From JBOGHU01 sp050742255 (GTDB lineage: Bacteria; Actinomycetota; Acidimicrobiia; Acidimicrobiales; CADCSY01): a stretch of 20,512 nt of DNA. The stretch covers positions 1-20,512 of the forward strand of contig JBOGHU010000140.1 of the NCBI GenBank assembly GCA_050742255.1. The letters are read 5' to 3'. The notes beneath the pieces were generated by a model. It worked only from the letters and a program-made list of their open reading frames with translations, was not told where the DNA came from and made no database searches. The translations under genes and the position numbers were made by a program. Below, in pieces: positions 6,855 to 12,940 of the stretch. Positions within the stretch are counted from its first letter, which is position 1, and each line of letters begins with the position of its first letter.

Positions 6855-7762
6855 GCCGCACCCTCTTCTGTCGTGGGGCCGAAGGTGACCCTGAGCTCCA
6901 GCTCCTCGGCCCCACGGACCACGGTGAGCGCGAGCGACCGGCCCTCGCTCAGGCCGGCCAGCACCTCGTGCAGCTGGTCGACCTCGGCCACCTCCCGGCC
7001 GGCGGCCGCCACGATCAGGTCGCCCTCCCGCATGCCCGCCGCCGCCGCCGGGCTGGCGTCCACCACCATCCGGACCAGCAGCCCGTCACGCTGGGGCAGG
7101 CCCACCGCCCGCTGCAGCCGCCGAGCCACCCGGGCGGGCGCCAGGCCCACGCCGAGGGTCACGGCGTGGGTCGACCGGCCGGCGGCCAGGGCCTCCACCC
7201 GGGCACGCAGGTCGGCGTCGGCCGGCTGGGCCAAGTAGAACCCCTCGCTCAGTCGGTTGGTGTTGATGCCCACCAGCCGGCCGCTCCGGTCGAGGAGTGG
7301 TCCGCCCGAGGAGCCCCGGGCCAGCGGGGCCGTGTGCTCCACGCTCCCGGTGATGAGGCGGCCGCGGGGCCCCCGGAAGGGCCGGTCGGTGGCGCTGACC
7401 ATCCCCGCTGTCACCCGCACCCCCTGTCCCCGCCGGCCGGCGGCGGCCACGACGACGTCTCCGGCCTGCAGCCCCGCCTCGTCGGAGGACCACTGGAGCG
7501 GTCGGGCGCCGGCCGTGTCGACAGCCAGGACGGCGAGGTCGCCGTCCACGTCGATGCCGGCCACGACGGCGGTCGCCCGGCGGCCGTCGGCGAAGGTCAC
7601 CGTGGTCTCACCGCCCCGTAGGTTGTGGGCGTTGGTGAGCACCTGGCCCTCACCGATGACCACACCCGACCCCCGGCCGTTCCGGCCTACCACCACCACC
7701 GCCGGTCTCACCGCCGCGGTCACCGAGCGGACGGTCTCCCCCAACTCCTCGAGCGCACCCAT
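6851..7762 (-). CDS. HtrA-like trypsin/PDZ serine protease (first of a pair), no export signal
   Basis: A 303-residue paralogue of the following gene, with only modest visible similarity. The triad is His46 (VLTNAHNLRG), Asp75 (VDGDLAVLAV) and Ser152 (LARGSSGGPLL). The usual GNSGG is GSSGG. A PDZ domain occupies about 205-290 (DGLLVRMVVDASPAAAAGM, EGDLIVAAAGREV). The N-terminus (MGALEELGETVRSVTAAVRP) is a short helix, not a signal peptide. ATG 7762 has a strong GGAGGG ribosome site five bases upstream. The promoter should lie in the 66 bp shared with the divergent HxlR gene, which contains an 18-bp near-palindrome, so control by that regulator is likely. The substrate is unknown. Confidence 0.88.
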   Translation of the reverse strand: MGALEELGETVRSVTAAVRPAVVVVGRNGRGSGVVIGEGQVLTNAHNLRGGETTVTFADGRRATAVVAGIDVDGDLAVLAVDTAGARPLQWSSDEAGLQAGDVVVAAAGRRGQGVRVTAGMVSATDRPFRGPRGRLITGSVEHTAPLARGSSGGPLLDRSGRLVGINTNRLSEGFYLAQPADADLRARVEALAAGRSTHAVTLGVGLAPARVARRLQRAVGLPQRDGLLVRMVVDASPAAAAGMREGDLIVAAAGREVAEVDQLHEVLAGLSEGRSLALTVVRGAEELELRVTFGPTTEEGAA

Positions 7763-7787
7763 GCTCCCTCCGATCCGACGGACTAAC

Positions 7788-7815
7788 TTGTCACTTGCAA
7801 GTCACATGGTACCTC
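7788..7815 (+). promoter_or_regulatory. HxlR operator and regulator promoter
   Basis: TGTCACTTGCAAGTCACA (7789-7806) is an 18-bp inverted repeat with one mismatched pair, centred on ACTTGCAAGT. It lies in the spacer between TTGTCA (7788-7793) and TACCTC (7810-7815), a 16-bp-spaced -35/-10 pair reading toward the HxlR gene. A second ACTTG half-site at 7786-7790 sits one turn away from the ACTTG at 7793-7797. Position between divergent genes suggests autoregulation plus control of the protease pair. The repeat is seen directly; the binding is inferred from family habit. Confidence 0.7.
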
Positions 7816-7828
7816 CTCTCCGGCCAGA

Positions 7829-8278
7829 ATGGAGCCGATGCTGACGCCCGACGCCCCCGGACCCTCCGCGATCCAGGCGGCCGTGGCGCGGATCGGCGAC
7901 CGGTGGAGGCTGCTCATCGTCGACGCCCTGCTCGCCGGGCCCCGCCGCTTCGGCGACCTGCTCGACCAGCTCGAGGGCTTGGCGCCCAACATCCTCTCCC
8001 GACGCCTCAAGGACCTGGAGGGCGACGGCCTGGTCGTGGCCCGCCCCTACTCCCGCCGCCCGCCGCGATTCTCGTACCAGCTCACCGCCGCCGGCACCGA
8101 GCTGGCCGGCGCCCTCCGTCTCCTCGCCCAGTGGGGGGCGCGCCATGGCGGAGCGGCGGAGCCGACCAGCCACCAGGCCTGCGGCACGCCGGTCGAGGTC
8201 CGCTGGTACTGCCCCACCTGCTCCCGTCTGCTCGAGGACGACGAGGCGTACGAGGCCGAGGAGCTCGGCTTCGCCTGA
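7829..8278 (+). CDS. HxlR-type winged-helix transcriptional regulator with a C-terminal Cys motif
   Basis: A 149-residue protein. The HxlR domain covers about residues 12-105: IGDRWRLLIVDALLAGPRRFGDL, then the recognition region GLAPNILSRRLKDLEGDGLVVARPYS and the wing RPPRFSYQLTAAGTEL. The C-terminal extension has His115, Cys118, Cys128 and Cys131 (HQAC and YCPTC), a possible zinc or thiol-switch site, then an acidic tail. HxlR proteins often sense electrophiles or oxidants through cysteines. The start could be ATG 7829 or ATG 7838; the second has GGAG four bases upstream, and the first is listed. It is divergent from the HtrA-like pair and faces the tRNA-Lys gene at its 3' end. Confidence 0.88.
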   Translation: MEPMLTPDAPGPSAIQAAVARIGDRWRLLIVDALLAGPRRFGDLLDQLEGLAPNILSRRLKDLEGDGLVVARPYSRRPPRFSYQLTAAGTELAGALRLLAQWGARHGGAAEPTSHQACGTPVEVRWYCPTCSRLLEDDEAYEAEELGFA

Positions 8279-8336
8279 GGCGGCGGGTCCTGGCCCAGGC
8301 GGCAGAGGCACGTTCTCTCGTCGGTCGGTCGGTCGG

Positions 8337-8409
8337 TGGGCCGCCCGGGACTCGAACCCGGCACCTTGGGATTAAAAGTCCCCTGCTCTACCCGATGAGC
8401 TAGCGGCCC
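8337..8409 (-). tRNA. tRNA-Lys (anticodon TTT)
   Basis: The minus strand reads as a 73-nt cloverleaf. The acceptor stem is GGGCCGC with GCGGCCC and discriminator A. The D arm contains GCTCATCGGGTAGAGC, the anticodon loop CTTTTAA carries TTT, and the T arm contains CGGGTTCGAGTCCCG. The CCA end is not encoded: the next bases are CCG, so CCA must be added after transcription. A (TCGG)4 tandem repeat (8321-8336) lies directly beyond the 3' end. It is convergent with the HxlR gene. Confidence 0.95.
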
Positions 8410-8469
8410 GAGACGCCGGCTCTGGGCTCTGGCGGCGACCGGCGCCGGGAACAGCCTAGGGCGGAGCGG

Positions 8470-8481
8470 TAGTGTGGAGCG
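8470..8481 (+). promoter_or_regulatory. Leaderless promoter of the DksA/TraR-like gene
   Basis: TAGTGT (8470-8475) is followed by six bases (ggagcg) and the GTG start at 8482. The GGAG here could also look like a ribosome site but would be too close to the start, so leaderless initiation is favoured. Confidence 0.6.
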
Positions 8482-8721
8482 GTGTCGACCGAGGGGACGC
8501 CACCGCCATCCGAGGCCCACGGCCCAGCTCCCCGCGACCGGGACGACGTGGGCGAGATGCTCGCCCACCTGGCCCAGGCGGCCCGGGAGCTGGCCGACGT
8601 CGACCATGCCCTGGATCGCCTGGACGCCGGCACCTACGGCACCTGTGAGGTGTGCGGGGCGCAGCTCGACGCGACCCGGCTCGAGGCCGAACCCACGGTC
8701 CGCACCTGTGTCGGCCACTAG
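8482..8721 (+). CDS. DksA/TraR-type zinc-finger protein
   Basis: A 79-residue protein. An unstructured proline-rich N-terminus is followed by a helix (VGEMLAHLAQAARELADVDHALDRLDAG) and the zinc finger GTCEVCGAQLDATRLEAEP with TCVGH at the end. The putative metal ligands are Cys55, Cys58, Cys76 and the last residue, His79, a C3H version of the usual C4 set. DksA/TraR proteins insert into the RNA polymerase secondary channel. This one lacks the long coiled coil with the DxxDxA tip, so a DksA-like function is not assured. The stop is three bases from the GTG of the ABC1 kinase, so the two are probably co-transcribed. Confidence 0.85.
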   Translation: MSTEGTPPPSEAHGPAPRDRDDVGEMLAHLAQAARELADVDHALDRLDAGTYGTCEVCGAQLDATRLEAEPTVRTCVGH

Positions 8722-8724
8722 CTG

Positions 8725-10200
8725 GTGCGCCGAGCAGTAGCAGTCCCGTTGGCGGCATGGGCGGCGGTGGCGGGGGCGCTGGCCGCTGCCGCCCTCGCCG
8801 ACGAGGACACCCGGGACCGGCTGCGCCGTTCGGGCCGGGTGTGGCGCCTCACCACCCGCCGGGCGGCGTCGTGGGTGGCGATGAGGGTGCGCGGGCACCG
8901 GGCCAGCGAGGAGGAGAGGGCCCGGTTGGAGCACCGCTTCGCCATCCGCAGCGCCGAGGACGTGGCCCGGGAGCTGGGCAACATGAAGGGTGCGATCATG
9001 AAGGCGGGCCAGATGGTGTCCTTCATCGCCGAGGGCCTGCCTCCCGAGGCCCGCTCGGCCCTCGCGACCCTCCAGGCGGACGTGCCGCCCATGGCCCCCA
9101 GCCTGGCCGAGAAGGTCGTCCGCCAGGAGCTGGGCGCCGAGCCGGAGAAGCTCTTCCTCGACTGGGACCCGATCCCGGTGGCGGCAGCGTCGATCGGGCA
9201 GGTGCACCGGGCGGTCCTCCGTGACGGGCGGCTGGTCGCGGTCAAGGTCCAGTACCCCGGCGTCGACCGGGCCATCCGCAGCGACCTCGACAACGCCGAG
9301 GTGCTCTACGGCCTCTTCTCGTCCCTGGCCCTCAAGAACCTCGACACCAAGGCGGTGGTCGACGAGCTCCGGGCCCGCATGGGTGACGAGCTCGACTACC
9401 GCGCCGAAGCCCGGAACCAGGCCGAGTTCGCCGCCCGCTACCGGGGGCACCCGTTCATCCACGTCCCCGCCGTGGTCGAGGAGTACTCGGCCCGCCGGGT
9501 GCTCACCAGCGAATGGGTCGACGGCGACCGCTGGGACGACTTCCTCGCACGAGCCGACCGGCCGGCCCGGCAACGAGCCGGCGAGGTGCTGTTCCGGTTC
9601 GCCCAGGGATCGGTGAACCGCCACGGCGTGTTCAACGGGGACCCCCACCCCGGCAACTACCGCTTCCACCGTGACGGCTCGATCTCGTTCCTCGACTTCG
9701 GCCTGGTGAAGCGGTGGGCCGCCGGCGAGTTCGAGCGGCTGGCCCCGATCCTCGACGCCCTGTTGGACCGGGACACCGAGGCCACCACGGCGGGACTGGT
9801 CGACGCCGGGTTCCTCGACCGCGACCATGGTCTTGATCCCCGGCAGGTGTGGGGCTACGTGAGTGGACCGTACGTGCCGTTCCTGGAGGAGGAGTTCACC
9901 TACACCCGCGAGTGGGTGTCCCAGGCGCTGTCGCGCATCCTCGACATCAGTGGTCCCGACGCCAGGGTCATCGAGCGTCTCGACATGCCGCCCTCCTTCG
10001 TCATCCTCGATCGGGTCGTCTGGGGCGTGGCTGCCCTGCTGGGCCGCCTCGAAGCCCACGGGGCCTGGCGACAGGTGCTGGCCGAGTACCGCCGGGGCGC
10101 CCCCCCCGCCACCGAGCTGGGTCGCCTGGAGCTCGAGTGGCGTGCCTCCAGGACCGCCACCACCCCTCGAGCCCGCTCTATCGCGGCGACGGGGCGGTGA
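8725..10200 (+). CDS. ABC1/AarF/UbiB-family atypical kinase
   Basis: A 491-residue protein with an N-terminal hydrophobic segment (VAVPLAAWAAVAGALAAAALA, residues 4-24), likely a membrane anchor. It carries the ABC1 family hallmarks: the KxGQ motif in GAIMKAGQMVS (about 88-98), the Ala-rich loop PVAAASIGQVHRA, the ATP lysine in VAVKVQYPG, NGDPHPGNY as catalytic loop, and LDFGLVK as metal-binding DFG. UbiB/ADCK proteins support quinone or other isoprenoid lipid metabolism by an ATPase-like activity. It follows the DksA-like gene by three bases. Its last 23 bp overlap the convergent phosphatase gene. Confidence 0.92.
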   Translation: MRRAVAVPLAAWAAVAGALAAAALADEDTRDRLRRSGRVWRLTTRRAASWVAMRVRGHRASEEERARLEHRFAIRSAEDVARELGNMKGAIMKAGQMVSFIAEGLPPEARSALATLQADVPPMAPSLAEKVVRQELGAEPEKLFLDWDPIPVAAASIGQVHRAVLRDGRLVAVKVQYPGVDRAIRSDLDNAEVLYGLFSSLALKNLDTKAVVDELRARMGDELDYRAEARNQAEFAARYRGHPFIHVPAVVEEYSARRVLTSEWVDGDRWDDFLARADRPARQRAGEVLFRFAQGSVNRHGVFNGDPHPGNYRFHRDGSISFLDFGLVKRWAAGEFERLAPILDALLDRDTEATTAGLVDAGFLDRDHGLDPRQVWGYVSGPYVPFLEEEFTYTREWVSQALSRILDISGPDARVIERLDMPPSFVILDRVVWGVAALLGRLEAHGAWRQVLAEYRRGAPPATELGRLELEWRASRTATTPRARSIAATGR

Positions 10201-10807
10201 CCGGCACCTCACTAGGATCGAGGAGGAGCACCCGTCCCCCGGCGGCGAGCCCCCCTCCGTCGATGCTGACCCAGAGCCCGCCGAGGTTGGGGAGGGGCTC
10301 GAAGGCGAGGTGCAGGTGGCGCTCGACGGTACGGATGACCCCGCCGTGGGCGACGGCGAGGACCCCGACGCCCCGGTGGCGGCCGGCCACGCGCTCGAGG
10401 GCCCCCAGCACCCGGTCGGTGAAGGTCTCGATCCTCTCGCCACCGGGTGGGCGTCTCGGTGGTGCCAGCAGGCGAGCCGCGTTCGTCCAGCGAGCCTCGA
10501 TGTCGCTGCGCGTGAGGCCGGTCCACTCCCCGACGTGACGCTCCCGAAGGTCGGGCTCGACAGACACCGGACCTAGTCCGAGCGCGCTGGTGAGGATGCG
10601 CGCCGTGTCGTGCGCCCGTCGCAGGTCCGAGGACACCACCGCGGCGACGTCGGTCCCGGCGTCGGCCAGGACGTCGGTCACGGCGGCGGCGGCGAGCCGG
10701 GCCTGGCGCCGGCCGAGCTCGGAGAGCGGAGGGTCGGCCCAGCCCTGCCACCGGCCGGTGGCGTTCCAGACCGACTCGCCATGGCGGACGAGGAGGATGT
10801 CGGTCAC
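10178..10807 (-). CDS. Histidine phosphatase / phosphoglycerate mutase-like protein
   Basis: A 209-residue RHG-superfamily protein. It has the LLVRHGESVWNATGRWQG motif at the N-terminus (catalytic His12 in this numbering is within RHG), SSDLRRAHDTARIL, the acid RERHVGEWTGL and the second histidine in VAHGGVIR. This fits cofactor-dependent mutase-like phosphatases acting on small phosphorylated compounds; the substrate is unknown. GTG 10807 (MTDILLVRHG) is preferred to the longer GTG 10816, because a TACCGT hexamer (10820-10815, minus) spans the latter and would act as -10, leaving seven bases to GTG 10807. The 3' end overlaps the ABC1 kinase gene by 23 bp. Confidence 0.88.
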   Translation of the reverse strand: MTDILLVRHGESVWNATGRWQGWADPPLSELGRRQARLAAAAVTDVLADAGTDVAAVVSSDLRRAHDTARILTSALGLGPVSVEPDLRERHVGEWTGLTRSDIEARWTNAARLLAPPRRPPGGERIETFTDRVLGALERVAGRHRGVGVLAVAHGGVIRTVERHLHLAFEPLPNLGGLWVSIDGGGLAAGGRVLLLDPSEVPVTAPSPR

Positions 10808-10814
10808 GGCCAGC

Positions 10815-10820
10815 ACGGTA
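10815..10820 (-). promoter_or_regulatory. -10 element of the histidine phosphatase gene
   Basis: TACCGT on the minus strand, followed by seven bases and GTG 10807. This is one base longer than the six-base spacing seen at the clearest leaderless genes here, but still compatible with a leaderless or near-leaderless mRNA. Confidence 0.5.
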
Positions 10821-10853
10821 CCCGAGCGGCGCTGCCCCGGGCCGAAGGACGGC

Positions 10854-10859
10854 TAATCT
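10854..10859 (+). promoter_or_regulatory. -10 element of the moaD-like gene
   Basis: TAATCT is close to the TATAAT consensus. A transcript starting about seven bases downstream would carry an eight-base leader (GAGAGGTC) before ATG 10874, consisting almost only of a Shine-Dalgarno-like AGAGG. No -35 is evident. Confidence 0.5.
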
Positions 10860-10873
10860 CGCACCGAGAGGTC

Positions 10874-11113
10874 ATGGCGCGCGTACGGCTCTTCGCAGCG
10901 GCTCGTGAGGCGGCCGGCACCGGCATCGACACCATCGACGGCACTACCGTTGGCGAGGTGTTGAGCGAGGCCCGTCGGCGCTACGGTCCCGAGTTCGTGG
11001 TCGTGCTCGGGCGCTGCCGGGTCTGGCGCAACGGGCTGCCCGCTGTCGACAGCGACCCGGTCTGCGCCCACGACGAGGTGGCGGTGCTACCCCCGGTCTC
11101 GGGTGGTGGCTGA
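10874..11113 (+). CDS. MoaD/ThiS-family sulfur carrier protein
   Basis: A 79-residue beta-grasp protein: MARVRLFAAAREAAGTG at the N-terminus, then TVGEVLSEARRRYG, RNGLPA, and HDEVAVLPPVSGGG at the C-terminus. MoaD carries sulfur as a C-terminal Gly-Gly thiocarboxylate for molybdopterin synthesis. Here the chain ends in Gly-Gly-Gly, one residue past the usual terminus, which may still be used or may be trimmed. A partner such as MoaE or an E1-like enzyme is not in the window, so the pathway (molybdenum cofactor or another sulfur transfer) is open. The 3' end overlaps the start of the next gene by 11 bp. Confidence 0.85.
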   Translation: MARVRLFAAAREAAGTGIDTIDGTTVGEVLSEARRRYGPEFVVVLGRCRVWRNGLPAVDSDPVCAHDEVAVLPPVSGGG

Positions 11114-11960
11114 GCTGGCACCGACCCGCGGAGCTCGGACCCCGGAGCCGGCGGGGGAGCGAGGGCGATCCCGAGTTCAGCTGGCGGTTGCCCACGACGT
11201 CGACGGGCCCCGGGTGCGGCTGGGCCTGGTGTGGTTCGTGGTGGTCGTGGGCGCCGCCGTCACCGACACCGCCCTGCTTGCGGCCGTGATGGCCGCCACC
11301 GCCGCCCTGGCCGCCGGCCAGACGGTCCGGTTGTGGGCGGGCCAGTCGCCCTCCCCGGCCCGTGGCCTGGCCCTGACGCTGTGCGACCCCCGTCGCCTGC
11401 CCGCGGCCCTGGGTGCCGCGTCGCTCCCCCTGGCCGCCGCCGTGGGGGTCGGCACCCTCACGGGGGCGCTCCCGATCGTGGCGGTGGTGGCCCTGGTCTA
11501 CCGTCTCAGCATCCCCGGGCCGGGGGGGTTCGCCGACGCCGCCGTCACCGTGGCGGCGGCCGTCTCCTTCGGCCTGGCCGCCGCCGCCCCCGTCCTGGTC
11601 GCCGGCATCGACCCCGTCGTCACGGTGGCGCTGCTGGTCCTCGTGTGCGCCTACGACGCCGGTGACTACCTGGTGGGCACCGGATCGTCGACCGTCTGGG
11701 AGGGACCCGTCGCCGGCATCACCGCCGTCGTGGTGGTGACGTTCGCCGTGTCTGTGGCCGCCCAGCCCCCGCTGGGCCAGGAAGGCGCGTTCGCGCTCGG
11801 TGGCGTCGTCGCCGCCCTGGCGCCGATGGGCCCGCCCGCGGCCTCGCTGCTGGTCGGGGGAGGCACGCGCCGTGCCCCCTACGTCCGCCGCCTCGACTCC
11901 CTGCTGGTGCTGGGGCCGATCGTCAGCTACGCCCTGGCCGCCCTCCTGACCCAGGGCTGA
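11103..11960 (+). CDS. Degenerate CdsA-like (phosphatidate cytidylyltransferase-like) membrane protein
   Basis: A 285-residue protein with six to eight hydrophobic segments from residue 40 to the end. It lacks close similarity to a known enzyme by eye, but keeps the spacing of CdsA landmarks. VCAYDAGDYLVGTGSSTVWEGPVAG (182-205) resembles the CdsA D-GAY-G...KTWEG-GG block. YVRRLDSLLVLGP (260-272) resembles the DRxDSL signature near the C-terminus. The catalytic KR...KD and HGG residues and the lysines before TWEG are missing, so CDP-diacylglycerol synthase activity is doubtful. The N-terminal 35 residues are basic and probably cytoplasmic. Start GTG 11103 (or 11106) overlaps moaD; coupling is likely. 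The family call is an inference. Confidence 0.6.
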   Translation: MVAELAPTRGARTPEPAGERGRSRVQLAVAHDVDGPRVRLGLVWFVVVVGAAVTDTALLAAVMAATAALAAGQTVRLWAGQSPSPARGLALTLCDPRRLPAALGAASLPLAAAVGVGTLTGALPIVAVVALVYRLSIPGPGGFADAAVTVAAAVSFGLAAAAPVLVAGIDPVVTVALLVLVCAYDAGDYLVGTGSSTVWEGPVAGITAVVVVTFAVSVAAQPPLGQEGAFALGGVVAALAPMGPPAASLLVGGGTRRAPYVRRLDSLLVLGPIVSYALAALLTQG

Positions 11961-12004
11961 CCGGGCCGGCTCCTCCCCGTCCGGTCCCCTCCCGTCCGGC
12001 CCGG
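11961..12004. terminator. Hairpin between convergent genes, possible two-way terminator
   Basis: CCGGGCCGG (11961-11969) pairs perfectly with CCGGCCCGG (11996-12004) across a 26-base C/T-rich loop. It begins directly after the stop of the CdsA-like gene and ends five bases before the stop of sodN. There is no T-tract. Confidence 0.55.
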
Positions 12005-12009
12005 GGGGG

Positions 12010-12423
12010 CTACCCCTTCTTGGTCTCCCAGAAGACCTTGTCGATCTCGAGGATGGCGTCGATGAGCTGCTGGCCCTGGACGGGGTCCTCGGACCTCTTG
12101 GCCTCGCCAGCCAGCTTGGTGGCCGTCCAGAACATCTCGTGCAGGTTGGGGTAGCTCTGGACGTGGTTGGGCTTGAAGTAGTCGGTCCACAGGACCCAGA
12201 GGTGGTGCTTCACAAGGTCGGCGCGCTCCTCCTTGATCGTCACCGCCCGCTGCCGGAACACGGCGTCGTCAGAGTCCTGGTACTTCTGCTGGCACCCCTT
12301 GACCGACTCGGCCTCGATGCGGGCCTGGGCCGGATCGTAAACGCCACAGGGGAGGTCGCAGTGCGCCGACACGCGAGTCGGGGGCTGAAGGTGATCGAGG
12401 GCGGCGAGCAGGCGGGAGATCAT
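12010..12423 (-). CDS. sodN: Nickel superoxide dismutase (precursor)
   Basis: A 137-residue NiSOD precursor that converts superoxide to oxygen and hydrogen peroxide. The nickel hook HCDLPCGVYDP is at residues 21-31. His21 would become the mature N-terminus (His1), with Cys22 and Cys26 as Cys2 and Cys6 of the mature enzyme. The 20-residue propeptide (MISRLLAALDHLQPPTRVSA) must be removed for nickel to bind. The helical body (ARIEAESVKGCQQKYQ, RADLVKHHLWVLWTDYFKP, PNLHEMFWTATKLAGEAKR) is family-typical. ATG 12423 has AAAGGA upstream. Divergent from the maturation protease with 94 bp between starts. Confidence 0.97.
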   Translation of the reverse strand: MISRLLAALDHLQPPTRVSAHCDLPCGVYDPAQARIEAESVKGCQQKYQDSDDAVFRQRAVTIKEERADLVKHHLWVLWTDYFKPNHVQSYPNLHEMFWTATKLAGEAKRSEDPVQGQQLIDAILEIDKVFWETKKG

Positions 12424-12486
12424 GCCGGGGTCCTTTCTCGTTCCGGTGGTGGTGCGGGTGTTCGTCGTCGGTTCGACGTCACCGGG

Positions 12487-12517
12487 CGACGGCGCCGTCG
12501 TCGGCTACAACGGCAGC
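12487..12517 (+). promoter_or_regulatory. sodX promoter with a 14-bp perfect palindrome
   Basis: CGACGGCGCCGTCG (12487-12500) is a perfect 14-bp palindrome just upstream of TACAAC (12506-12511). TACAAC is followed by six bases and the ATG of sodX at 12518. The palindrome covers the expected -35/spacer region, so it could be an operator controlling sodX and perhaps the divergent sodN. In this GC-rich DNA a chance palindrome is possible. Confidence 0.45.
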
Positions 12518-12940
12518 ATGTCGTCCCGACGACCATACCCTCCCCGCCTGGGATTGATCGCAGCCGCCGCCGTGGCAGTGGCCCTGGCCCGAATGACCGA
12601 GCGGGTGGAGGTGGCCGGTGACAGCATGCGACCGCTGCTCCAACCCGGTGACCGCCTGGTGGTGGTGCGGGGGCTGGCGACGCGGCCCGGTGACGTGGTG
12701 GCGGCGGTGGACCCGCGTGCACCGGGACGGGTTCTGCTCAAGCGGGTGTCGGCGCTACGAGAGGGCCACCGGGTGGAGCTGGTCGGCGATCGTCCCGAGA
12801 CCAGCACCGACAGCCGTCACTTCGGGCCTGTGCCCCTCTCCTCGGTGCGGGGACGGGCCGTGTGGCGCTACTGGCCCCGCCATCGGGCCGGGCCCCTCGG
12901 CCGGCCGGCCTCGGATTACGGGCTCGGGCCGGGGTGTTGA
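12518..12940 (+). CDS. sodX: Nickel-type superoxide dismutase maturation protease (S26 signal peptidase-like)
   Basis: A 140-residue signal-peptidase-I-like serine protease. A membrane segment (residues 11-25, LGLIAAAAVAVALAR) is followed by VAGDSMRPLLQPGDRLVV with catalytic Ser36 and by GRVLLKRVSAL with the general-base Lys75. SDSRHFGPVP-like box residues are present (STDSRHFGPVPLSSVRGRAVWRYWP). Its place divergent from sodN marks it as the protease that removes the NiSOD propeptide. The frame is open upstream to 12422, but ATG 12518 is chosen because it lies six bases after a -10-like TACAAC and directly before the membrane helix. The stop is inside the GTGTTGA overlap with the glycosyltransferase gene. 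Confidence 0.9.
   Translation: MSSRRPYPPRLGLIAAAAVAVALARMTERVEVAGDSMRPLLQPGDRLVVVRGLATRPGDVVAAVDPRAPGRVLLKRVSALREGHRVELVGDRPETSTDSRHFGPVPLSSVRGRAVWRYWPRHRAGPLGRPASDYGLGPGC

Noticed and set aside
8321..8337. (TCGG)4 tandem repeat as a regulatory element
   Set aside because: A short simple repeat just beyond the tRNA 3' end; no other support.
8047..10443. A 798-codon open frame on the minus strand
   Set aside because: It is antisense to the ABC1 kinase, the DksA-like gene, the tRNA and part of HxlR. Its translation is low-complexity Gly/Arg/Pro/Val with no domain; long shadow frames are expected at this GC content.
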